Both the position numbers and the translations under genes were made by a program. Of a stretch of DNA of 47,905 nucleotides, positions 22,246 through 29,779 are shown in pieces (position 1 is the first letter of the stretch; each line of letters begins with the position of its first letter). The notes below the pieces were generated by a model. That model made no database searches and had not been told where the DNA came from. It was given only the letters and a program-made list of their open reading frames with translations. The DNA comes from Anaerolineae bacterium (GTDB taxonomy: Bacteria; Chloroflexota; Anaerolineae; B4-G1; DUEL01): NCBI GenBank assembly GCA_016931695.1, contig JAFGEI010000102.1:1-47905 (forward strand). The letters run 5' to 3'.

Positions 22246-22270
22246 AGGCCGGAGTATGAAACTCCGGCCT
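22246..22270 (-). terminator. Hairpin after fdhE
   Basis: AGGCCGGAGT and ACTCCGGCCT pair perfectly around five bases. It lies 28 bases after the fdhE stop; the T tract on the minus strand is poor (GTGTTTGTG), so it may be an attenuating or RNA-protecting end. Confidence 0.55.
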
Positions 22271-22298
22271 GGCCTCGATCTCGCTGCGCTGCTTTTCG

Positions 22299-23123
22299 CT
22301 ACGAACCCTTGTACCCCGCCTGAAGGGCTGACATATCCATCTCGATGGTGGCAATTCGCTCCACCGCAGAGACCCACTCCCCTCCCGCCTGGCGTCGATC
22401 CAACACTTTTAGATAGCGGCTGCAGTTCTTGCAGCCATAGAGCCGGTAGCGGCCCTCCTGGTAAGGATAGTAGCCATAGGTGGAGCTGTCATTGTTATCA
22501 CAGAAAACGCAGCCCAACCGCTTGTAGCGCCATTCGGTATCGCAGCGGGAGCAAACGAGATAGCGCTCCCCTTCCATGCCCAGGCAGGCCAGGTCGGGCT
22601 GACCGCCGCAGAACGGACAATGATTCTTTTTCCATGCCGCGTCATCGATCAGCGGGGCCAGCTCTGCGGCCCAGCGGCGCAGAAAAGGACGCCAGGTGTG
22701 AACCAGCAAAAAGACCCACAGGTCCCTCGTCTCGTCATCCGCTGCAACCTGGCCGGTATGAAAATAGTCGCGCATTCGCTCCAGCCATTCTTCCCGCCCT
22801 ACCTCGGGCCATTCGCGCATCTCTTTCAGCGTCGCCGCGTGTTCAACCAGGTGGGCGGTTGCCAGGTCGGACACCTGCCGCCAGACGGCGCCCATCGCCT
22901 CTGCCAGGATCGGCGGCTCCACATCGTGCAGCAAGAAGATGCCTGTTTCCAGGTCTGCGGCAGCCGTCGACGGGGGGCGGGCCAATTCAAGGGACGGAAC
23001 CTCGACCTCTTCCTCCATTCGCAGGAGCTTTTCATACACCGGCAGCAGCGGCTGTAAAGCGGGCACGTTCTGCGCGCGGCGCTGCAGTTCTTTGATCACT
23101 GGGTCGACATCGCGTTCGGTCAT
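22299..23123 (-). CDS. fdhE: Formate dehydrogenase accessory protein FdhE
   Basis: With ATG at 23123 (AAGGAATTG upstream) the protein has 274 residues. The C-terminal half carries the paired rubredoxin-like zinc/iron sites of FdhE: CPFCGGQPDLACLG, CSRCDTEWRYKR, CVFCDNNDSS and CKNCSRYLKVLD. The N-terminal half is helical (residues 20-150). FdhE assists maturation of membrane-bound formate dehydrogenases, working with FdhD in cofactor insertion at the cytoplasmic side. No formate dehydrogenase genes are in the window, so the enzyme must be encoded elsewhere. The gene appears to stand alone with its own terminator-like hairpin. Confidence 0.88.
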   Translation of the reverse strand: MTERDVDPVIKELQRRAQNVPALQPLLPVYEKLLRMEEEVEVPSLELARPPSTAAADLETGIFLLHDVEPPILAEAMGAVWRQVSDLATAHLVEHAATLKEMREWPEVGREEWLERMRDYFHTGQVAADDETRDLWVFLLVHTWRPFLRRWAAELAPLIDDAAWKKNHCPFCGGQPDLACLGMEGERYLVCSRCDTEWRYKRLGCVFCDNNDSSTYGYYPYQEGRYRLYGCKNCSRYLKVLDRRQAGGEWVSAVERIATIEMDMSALQAGYKGS

Positions 23124-23345
23124 CAAGAGCAATTCCTTTCCGGCAATGATTCGCCCCGGCGGGCCGCCGGGGCAGTGCCGATTGTCGTCAGCCTGCCCGT
23201 CCCCCTCGCGAACGCCGCCCGGCTGGCAAGGGGAAAAGCGGGCGGTTACCTCGCCGGGCATTCTACCATCTCCCCTGGAGAAGTCAACGCCGCGCGCCCC
23301 CGGGATTTCGAAGCAAAACGCGCGACTGGAGCTCGGGCAGCCTGG

Positions 23346-23373
23346 TTGACAAGCGGGTAAATAATGATAAGCT
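23346..23373 (+). promoter_or_regulatory. Promoter of the GT2 gene, probably leaderless
   Basis: TTGACA (23346-23351) lies 16 bases from TAAGCT (23368-23373). The expected transcription start coincides with ATG at 23380, and no ribosome site precedes that codon. Confidence 0.55.
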
Positions 23374-23379
23374 TGGGCC

Positions 23380-24372
23380 ATGCCACCCCAGGTCACTGTC
23401 ATTATCCTGAACTGGAACGGTCAGCATTTCTTGGCGCCATGCCTGGATGCCGTGCTGGCACAGACGTTTCGCGATTTTGCACTGATCGTGGTGGACAATG
23501 GCTCCACCGATGGATCGATCGAGTTCATGCGCGACCGCTATCCCCAGCTACAGTTGATCGCCAACGAGCGCAACCTGGGCTTTGCCGCCGGCAACAACCA
23601 GGCCATTCGCGCCAGCCGATCCGAATTCGTCGTCTTGCTCAACAACGATACCGAGGTCGAGCCGGGCTGGCTGGCGGCGCTCGTCCGCGCCGCCACAGAC
23701 GACGAAAGGGTCGGCATCTGCGCCTCCAAGATGCTCTTTGCACACCGGCGCAACGTGATCAACTCGGCCGGGATCCTGGTCGACCGGGCGGGGATTGCCT
23801 GGGACCGGCAGGGGGGACAGATCGACAATCCGCAGGAGCGCGAATGGGAGCCGGTTTTTGGCGCCTGCGCCGGCGCAGCCCTGTACCGCCGCGCCATGCT
23901 GGACGAGATCGGGCTGTTCGACGAGGACTTTTTCGCCTACCTGGAGGATGCCGACCTCGCCTGGCGGGCGCAGTGGGCCGGCTGGCAGGCGCGATACGTC
24001 CCCCAGGCGCGGGTGTACCACCATCACTCGGGAACCGCGCGGGAGGGGTCGCCGTTCAAGAACCACCTGCTGGGGCGGAACAAGATCTGGATGATCGCCA
24101 AGAACTATCCCCTGCTGCCGTGGTATCTGCCCGTCATCGTCTCCTACGACGTTGCGGCGGTCGCCTATACGCTGCTGCGCAACCGCGACGCCAGCCCCCT
24201 GCAGGGGCGGCTGGCCAGCCTGCGCGGTATCCCGGCCATGCTGCGCAAGCGGCGCATGATCCAGCGCCGCCGGCGCGTAAAGGGAAGGGAAATCCTGCGC
24301 CGCCTGGAACCGCTCAGCTCCCCCTGGCGCATCCCGGAACGGTACGACCACCTGCAGGGACTCGCCGGTTGA
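23380..24372 (+). CDS. GT2-family glycosyltransferase (rhamnosyltransferase-like)
   Basis: This 330-residue GT-A enzyme begins at its first strand (MPPQVTVIILNWNGQHFLAP). It shows VDNGSTDGS, NLGFAAGNNQAI, the DxD-type VLLNNDTEVEPGW, GACAGAALYRRAMLDEIGLF and FFAYLEDADLAWRAQ with the family's acidic ED-D motif. A positively charged C-terminus (RKRRMIQRRRRVKG) follows a weak hydrophobic stretch and may bind the membrane. It is about 30 residues longer than the GT2 protein at 5219, with a similar core. It converges on the seven-gene glycosyltransferase operon and probably serves the same polysaccharide. Donor sugar unknown. Confidence 0.88.
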   Translation: MPPQVTVIILNWNGQHFLAPCLDAVLAQTFRDFALIVVDNGSTDGSIEFMRDRYPQLQLIANERNLGFAAGNNQAIRASRSEFVVLLNNDTEVEPGWLAALVRAATDDERVGICASKMLFAHRRNVINSAGILVDRAGIAWDRQGGQIDNPQEREWEPVFGACAGAALYRRAMLDEIGLFDEDFFAYLEDADLAWRAQWAGWQARYVPQARVYHHHSGTAREGSPFKNHLLGRNKIWMIAKNYPLLPWYLPVIVSYDVAAVAYTLLRNRDASPLQGRLASLRGIPAMLRKRRMIQRRRRVKGREILRRLEPLSSPWRIPERYDHLQGLAG

Positions 24373-24402
24373 TTGCCCGACCGCTGCCGCGCGCGGCGGC
24401 GG

Positions 24403-25497
24403 TCACACCCGCAGCGGGACGCCCAGCCGGCGCAGCGCCTGGCGCAGGCTGACCCCGGCCTGCTGCGGCCCCAGTTCGGCCAGGCGCTCTCGCTGCTTTC
24501 GAACGATCTGCTGTCGCAAGACCTCGTCGTGTGCCACGAGATCGACCAGCTCGCCGATCACATCGTAGCGCTTGTGGCGGATCAGGACCCCGGCATCTCC
24601 CAACGTGTGCGGGATGGCGGCGGCCTTGAAAGCGAGCACCGGCAGGTCAAAGGCCATTGCTTCTACCAGCGGGATGCCGAACCCTTCGTGTTCGCTGAGG
24701 CAGAGAAACAACGTCGCCGCGCCATAGTACCCGCCCAGCTGCTCCAGGCTGACCGACCCGGGCAGATAGACGTGCGAAAGGTCAAAACTGTCGATCATGA
24801 CCTCGAGCTTTAGGCGATAAGCCGGCAGGCCGCCGTCCGAGCCGACGAGAAAGAGGCGAGAGTTTGGATTCACCCGCTGGTGGTAGTAGGCAAAGGAGCG
24901 GACGAGATCGTCCTGGCACTTGTTCGGCGCCAGCCGGCCGACAAAGAGCAGGTTGACCCACCCGTCGCGGTAGCGAGCGGCGATCTCTTGCCCGGCCGGG
25001 GCATCGGCCGCCGCCAGCAACTCGTCGTGGTAGAGAAACAGCGCGACGACGTCCACGTCCGTAAACCCAAGCGCCAGCATCTCCTGGCGGTTGTACTCCG
25101 ATGCCGCCCAGGCAAGCGGATGGTCCTTGAACAAGGCCACGTCCCGCCGCCCCTGCTCCAGCATGGCGGCAAAAGCGGGGTCATACGGGGCAAAGAACCA
25201 GGCGGGTGTGACGTTGTGGTAATAGACAATGACCGTATCCGGCAACTGCAGCACAAATTCGGTCAGGGGCGAGAGCGTCGAATAGTGATAGATCAAAATG
25301 TTGTCGGCGCTGCTGGGATAGTCGGTATAATGCTGGCCCGGGTCCGCCATCCGCGGGTCGGGGGGATACTGGATATAGACCTGCGACTCGATGCCCCACT
25401 GGCGCAGGAGCTGGCGGATGCGGAACATCTGGTTACCGATGGCATCGCCGTACGGAAAAGCAGGAGCAATCTGGTGGATGGCTCGGTTCAGGCCCAT
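24403..25497 (-). CDS. GT4-family glycosyltransferase
   Basis: A 364-residue GT-B enzyme, last gene of the operon that starts at 34051. The N-terminal domain begins MGLNRAIHQIAPAFPYGDAI. The donor-binding half shows LLFVGRLAPNKCQDDLVRSF, VYLPGSVSLEQLGGYYGAAT and the family motif LSEHEGFGIPLVEAMAFDLP, whose EGFGxPxxE contacts the nucleotide sugar. It sits 20 bases after the preceding GT4 gene. Relatives act in O-antigen and capsule assembly, often adding mannose-type sugars, but the substrate cannot be assigned. Confidence 0.88.
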   Translation of the reverse strand: MGLNRAIHQIAPAFPYGDAIGNQMFRIRQLLRQWGIESQVYIQYPPDPRMADPGQHYTDYPSSADNILIYHYSTLSPLTEFVLQLPDTVIVYYHNVTPAWFFAPYDPAFAAMLEQGRRDVALFKDHPLAWAASEYNRQEMLALGFTDVDVVALFLYHDELLAAADAPAGQEIAARYRDGWVNLLFVGRLAPNKCQDDLVRSFAYYHQRVNPNSRLFLVGSDGGLPAYRLKLEVMIDSFDLSHVYLPGSVSLEQLGGYYGAATLFLCLSEHEGFGIPLVEAMAFDLPVLAFKAAAIPHTLGDAGVLIRHKRYDVIGELVDLVAHDEVLRQQIVRKQRERLAELGPQQAGVSLRQALRRLGVPLRV

Positions 25498-25517
25498 TGT
25501 TCATTCCCGGGGGATGC

Positions 25518-26696
25518 TCAGCCTGCCCGCTGCCAGATCGCCAGCGCGGCGCGGAAACGGTCCAGGACGGCGTCCCAGTTGTGCTCTTGCCGCACGTAAG
25601 CGCGGCCCAACGCGCCCATCCGCGCCCGCGCGGCCGGGCGCTCCAGCATCCAATCCAACGTGGCGGCGAACTCGGCGAATCCGGCGTAGCAGAGGCCGCC
25701 GTTGCTGCGCAGCACGTGGTAGCGGGTCACTTCGCACTGGTCGTGGACCAGCACCGGCACCCCGGCCAGCCACGACTCCATGATGACGATGGAAAAGCTC
25801 TCCAACAGCGAGGGCTGCACCAGCAGCGTCGCCGCAGCGTACACGTCGTGCTTGTCGTGCTCGTTCTGAAAGCCGATGGATATGACGTCGGGATGGGTGG
25901 GAATGTCGAGCAGCCCTTCGCCCATGAGCACCAGCTTGAGCGGGCCAGGGCGGTGCTGTTTGTATTCGATAAAAAAAGTCACCAGTTCCAGCACGTTTTT
26001 GGTCAGTTCGATGCGCCCGGCATAGAGCAGAAAGGGCTCGGCGAGGGACCACCGGCTGCGGAAGCGCTGCGGGTCGGCCGGGCCAGCTTCGATTCCCCCG
26101 CCCACCACGCAGGAGCGCGGGTGCTGGATGCCCAGCTTCTCGTGAACCAACCGCCTCTCGGGCTCGCTGTTGAACATGATGCCGCGGCAGGCGTTGATCA
26201 TCAGCCGGGTGGCCAGGAGGTAGGCGAAAGGCTCGTCGTGCATGCAGGGCCAGAGGATGCTCCGCCCGGGCCACAGCGTCGTGCCGTAGAACGTGATGCC
26301 GTACAGGTAGGGCACAAAGAGCAAAAAGTCGAATCCCTCGCCGTGGCGAATGAGGTGGTGGTAGAGCGCGGGACTGTGGGCGTTCATGTCGATCCACTCG
26401 TATTCCTCGTCGACCGTCATCGGCAGGTGATGGATGAACTTGGCCGTCAGCTCGTGGAAGCGGCGTTCGTCCCGAAAGCGGGGGTCGATCGGAAAACGGT
26501 GCACCCTGACCCCGTTGATCGCGGTCGATCCGGCCGGAAAGACGTTTTTGCCCAGCCCCACGTTGTCCGTGCAGGTCGTCAGCACCTCGACGGCAAACCC
26601 GGCCGGGAGCAGGTGCTCGGCCATCTGGCGGGCAAAGGTCTCGGCCCCGCCGACGATCTCGGGGCCGTAGCGCGGCACGACGATCGCCAGCCTCAC
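25518..26696 (-). CDS. GT4-family glycosyltransferase
   Basis: A 392-residue GT-B enzyme with the glycine-rich N-terminal acceptor loop MRLAIVVPRYGPEIVGGAET. The C-terminal half has LLYAGRIELTKNVLELVTFF, IGFQNEHDKHDVYAAATLLV and SLLESFSIVIMESWLAGVPV, the ESFSxxxxE donor motif. The GTG start overlaps the stop of the previous gene by four bases (GTGA), so translation is coupled. The sequence type is frequent in Chloroflexota and actinobacterial surface polysaccharide loci. Substrates are unknown. Confidence 0.87.
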   Translation of the reverse strand: MRLAIVVPRYGPEIVGGAETFARQMAEHLLPAGFAVEVLTTCTDNVGLGKNVFPAGSTAINGVRVHRFPIDPRFRDERRFHELTAKFIHHLPMTVDEEYEWIDMNAHSPALYHHLIRHGEGFDFLLFVPYLYGITFYGTTLWPGRSILWPCMHDEPFAYLLATRLMINACRGIMFNSEPERRLVHEKLGIQHPRSCVVGGGIEAGPADPQRFRSRWSLAEPFLLYAGRIELTKNVLELVTFFIEYKQHRPGPLKLVLMGEGLLDIPTHPDVISIGFQNEHDKHDVYAAATLLVQPSLLESFSIVIMESWLAGVPVLVHDQCEVTRYHVLRSNGGLCYAGFAEFAATLDWMLERPAARARMGALGRAYVRQEHNWDAVLDRFRAALAIWQRAG

Positions 26697-27208
26697 CGCT
26701 CCGCGCGCTCCGCTCGCGACTCGAGCTGCTCGACCCGCTCGTGCAGCCGGTCGAGCTCCCGCTGCAGCGACTCGACCTGGCCGGGAAGCGGGTCGGCCTC
26801 GAGCTGTTTGACCAGCAGCCTGACCGCCTGGGCAACGTGCCCGTTAAAGCCACGCTGTTGGCCGGCCAGCATGTTGACGTAGAAAATGACCAGCTGATGC
26901 AGGGCAACGCGGACGCGCTGCAGCAGCGGGCCGACGAGGGGGATGGCGGAAGGCGTCAGGGCCAGGCCGACGCCGATCTTGTCGTGGCTGGAGCCGAGCT
27001 GCTGCAGGGTGTGGTAAAAGGATTCGTCGAAGCGGGTCGCGCCCTGCGCGGCGGACAGCCCGTGCAGAAAGGCGTCATAGTCGAGCCCCTGGGACTCGGC
27101 CTCGGCGCGCCGCTGGCGGATTTTGGCCCGAATCTGGCGCATGATGGCCTGGGCGTCGATCTCGGGATCGCGAATCTCGATCGTCTCGCTGGCGTGATCT
27201 GGGGACAT
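26693..27208 (-). CDS. Coiled-coil protein with a glycosyltransferase-associated module
   Basis: A 171-residue protein with AGGAG before ATG 27208. Residues 12-40 are strongly charged and helical (DPEIDAQAIMRQIRAKIRQR). Residues 85-132 contain SAIPLVGPLLQRVRVALHQL and QQRGFNGHVAQAVRLL, which resemble the C-terminal region of the GT2 protein at 29780 in the same operon (AVPLVGPGIAAFRDAW, LLQQQNELNYAVALLL). A short coiled coil ends it (QVESLQRELDRLHERVEQLE). There is no catalytic domain. A scaffold that holds operon glycosyltransferases together is a fair guess; similar segments are also found attached to methyltransferases in polysaccharide loci. Confidence 0.7.
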   Translation of the reverse strand: MSPDHASETIEIRDPEIDAQAIMRQIRAKIRQRRAEAESQGLDYDAFLHGLSAAQGATRFDESFYHTLQQLGSSHDKIGVGLALTPSAIPLVGPLLQRVRVALHQLVIFYVNMLAGQQRGFNGHVAQAVRLLVKQLEADPLPGQVESLQRELDRLHERVEQLESRAERAER

Positions 27209-27241
27209 TTTCCACTCTCCTGCGCCGCTGCGCTGCCGGGG

Positions 27242-29770
27242 TTACGGGGCGGGGATCATCCGGAAGCGGTCGATCATCTTGCGGGCCATTGCCTCGCGCC
27301 CATACCACTGCGCGATGTCGGCGGCCGCACGGCGGCCTTTTTGCAGCGCCTGGTCATAGTGCTCAAAGACGTGGCGCATCTGCGCCGCGGCGTGGTCGAG
27401 GTCGGGATCCGCCCACCGCTCCCCCTGCTGATAGGGGCCGCAATCTTGCTCCAACTCGACCAGGCGGTAGGCTACCGGGTAGCTGTTGGCCACGTTCATA
27501 TAGTCGGTGTTGCCGGAATAGTCGGTGGCAATGACCGGTTTGCCCAGGCACATGGCCTCGGCGATGGTCATGCCAAATCCTTCCGAGCGGTGCAGGGAGA
27601 CGTAGGCGTGGCAGCACTCGAACAGGCCGTCCAGCTCCGCCCGGTCCAGATAACGGTCGATCAGCAGCCCCGAAACCGAGTCCACGGCGCTGCGGAGCCG
27701 TTCCGCGTGCTCGGGGAACTGGGCCAGCCGGGTCACCTTGATCGCCAGGGTCGTCGCCGAGAAATCCGGGCCAAAGGCGCGGCGGTAGGCCTCGACCACC
27801 GCGTAGGGGTTCTTGCGCTCGATGTAGCTCAGCATGTCGAAGGCAAAGAGAAACACAAAGCGGTCGCGGGGCAGGCCGAGCACGTCCGGGGTGACGCCGG
27901 AACCGGGGCGCCGGTCCATGCCGACGCCCATGATGAGGACGGGAATGGGCGCGACGTGGGCCAGCGTGTTCTGGACAAAGCGGCTGCCGACCCAGACCTC
28001 GTCGAGATACTGGAAGCGCTCCCGCCACTCTTTGGGGAAACGGTCCAGTTCCCAGGCCCAATAGCCGATGTTGTACTTGCCGGCGAAAAAATCCGCCCCC
28101 AGCTCCTGGTGGACGGTGACGATTTGATCGGCATTGACGTAAAAGAGGTTGATGTCGTAGGGGTGTCCCTGGGCGAGGTGGAGGACAGAGCGGTCGTTTT
28201 GGCGCGCGTGGTCGCTGTGGACAATCGTCCACGCCAGCGGGAACTGCTGCTCGTGCAGGGCGCGGATGGTGGCCCGGGCGCTTTCGCCCACCCCCGTCTC
28301 GTCGCGCAGGTAACCGACGACGTTGACCCCCAGCTGGCGGGGCGGCGCCGGCGGCGCCGCTGCCTCCGGCGTCGGAACCGGCGTGATGGGCCGGGCGGGG
28401 CTGGAGGGAATAAACAGGCCGCGCACCCGACCGACAAAACGCGGCCCCAGCAGCCGCTCCAGCCGCTCCTTGATGCCGAGAGCGGCAAGCCCGCGGATCA
28501 GCGCCTGGTACAGCCCCGCCTTGCCGCCGAGGTGCGCCTCCAGCGAGGCGGCCATCGGCCGCACGAAAAAGGGATCGATCTGGTACGTCTGCTCCACGGA
28601 GGTGACGAACCACCTCGCGTAGGCCACCCGGTCGCGCCCTAATACGTCGGGAAAGTTCCGCCGCAGGCTGGGCTGCTGCTGGTGGATCGCCAGGGCCAGG
28701 CGCGTGATCAGGGGCGGCGCGCTTTTCCCCACCGGCTCGTTCAGCCACTCCACCAGCCGGGCGAGAAACTCTTCGTCTGCTGCACTGCCAAAGGGGTTCC
28801 AGGACGGGTCGCTCACCTCCAGGTCCCGCCACAGGTGGCGCGCCGCGTCGGGGATGCGGACCCCGGCGCTGGTCAGGACGCCAAAGGCATAGGGCCACTG
28901 GCGCACTGTCTCGAACTCGTTGGCATAGAGGCGCTGGCGATAGCCGTCGAACAACGGGCGCAGCTGCGGCAGGTCTGCAAAGCTGTAGCGGTTTTGGAAT
29001 CGCGACAGCTCGTCGGGGCGGTCGGGAGAGTAGCCGCTAAAGTGGTAGAACTTGAGCGGCGAACCGCCAAAGGTGTACTCGCCGTCGCGCTGCTCCACCG
29101 GGCGGTGGTAGAGGTTCCAATAGGCCACGTTGCAGCCGGGATCCTGGTGGATGTGGACGCTGCGAAAGCGGCCGGGCACCAGGTCGATCCAGCGCTGGTC
29201 GACGAACAGCGCCTTTTCGTGGGCGACGACGCAGTACCGGGCCAGCTTGCTCTGCCACCAGTGGAGAAATTCCTCCAGCTCCGGGTGCCGGGAGAGGCCG
29301 ATAAAGCCCAGGTTGTACACCCCGGCCTGCAGGATCGTGATCTCGTTCGGATTGGGCGCCTCGTCGAGCGGCCCCAACAGGTGCGGGGTCAGAACGATGC
29401 CGTAAGATTCGAGCTGGCGCCAGATTTCGTCGATCGGGCGGTAAAAATAGATGTCGGGATCGACGTAGCAGATGGCGTCGTATTCGTAATGCTGGAACAG
29501 GTATTCCAGGAAAAAGGGCTTGACCGCGGTGCTCAGCTCGAGCAGCGTGTAGCGAAAGGTCATGACGCCAAATTCCGGGATGCCGATATCCTCGACCAAG
29601 ACCGTAGTAAAGTCCTCTTGCGCCAAGTCGTGCAAGCCCTCGGGCCGATCGACCAGCAGGACAAAGACGCGCCCGGCCGGGTGGCAGGCCAGGAAGGACT
29701 CGGTCAACGCGCGCGCGTGGGCCAAATAGTTCTTGGCGACAATGGTGCAGATGACGGGTGTGTGGATCAT
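27242..29770 (-). CDS. Two-domain glycosyltransferase: GT-A N-terminus, GT4 C-terminus
   Basis: An 842-residue chimera. Residues 1-280 look like a GT-A glycosyltransferase with CTIVAKNYLAHARALTESFL at the start and a DxD-type motif in CYVDPDIYFYRPIDEIW. Residues 280-450 are helical, followed by a Pro/Ala linker at about 455. Residues 470-842 form a GT-B (GT4) unit: GVNVVGYLRDETGVGESARA, NIGYWAWELDRFPKEW, LSYIERKNPYAVVEAYRRAF and SLHRSEGFGMTIAEAMCLGK. Two catalytic units in one chain would add two sugars in succession to one glycan, as in other bifunctional capsule enzymes. It lies nine bases after the GT2 gene and 33 bases before the coiled-coil gene. Confidence 0.85.
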   Translation of the reverse strand: MIHTPVICTIVAKNYLAHARALTESFLACHPAGRVFVLLVDRPEGLHDLAQEDFTTVLVEDIGIPEFGVMTFRYTLLELSTAVKPFFLEYLFQHYEYDAICYVDPDIYFYRPIDEIWRQLESYGIVLTPHLLGPLDEAPNPNEITILQAGVYNLGFIGLSRHPELEEFLHWWQSKLARYCVVAHEKALFVDQRWIDLVPGRFRSVHIHQDPGCNVAYWNLYHRPVEQRDGEYTFGGSPLKFYHFSGYSPDRPDELSRFQNRYSFADLPQLRPLFDGYRQRLYANEFETVRQWPYAFGVLTSAGVRIPDAARHLWRDLEVSDPSWNPFGSAADEEFLARLVEWLNEPVGKSAPPLITRLALAIHQQQPSLRRNFPDVLGRDRVAYARWFVTSVEQTYQIDPFFVRPMAASLEAHLGGKAGLYQALIRGLAALGIKERLERLLGPRFVGRVRGLFIPSSPARPITPVPTPEAAAPPAPPRQLGVNVVGYLRDETGVGESARATIRALHEQQFPLAWTIVHSDHARQNDRSVLHLAQGHPYDINLFYVNADQIVTVHQELGADFFAGKYNIGYWAWELDRFPKEWRERFQYLDEVWVGSRFVQNTLAHVAPIPVLIMGVGMDRRPGSGVTPDVLGLPRDRFVFLFAFDMLSYIERKNPYAVVEAYRRAFGPDFSATTLAIKVTRLAQFPEHAERLRSAVDSVSGLLIDRYLDRAELDGLFECCHAYVSLHRSEGFGMTIAEAMCLGKPVIATDYSGNTDYMNVANSYPVAYRLVELEQDCGPYQQGERWADPDLDHAAAQMRHVFEHYDQALQKGRRAAADIAQWYGREAMARKMIDRFRMIPAP

Positions 29771-29779
29771 CCGGCCTAT

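Noticed and set aside
26741-28642. 633-codon plus-strand frame over the glycosyltransferase operon
   Set aside because: Antisense to clear glycosyltransferase sequence; composition is typical of a shadow frame.
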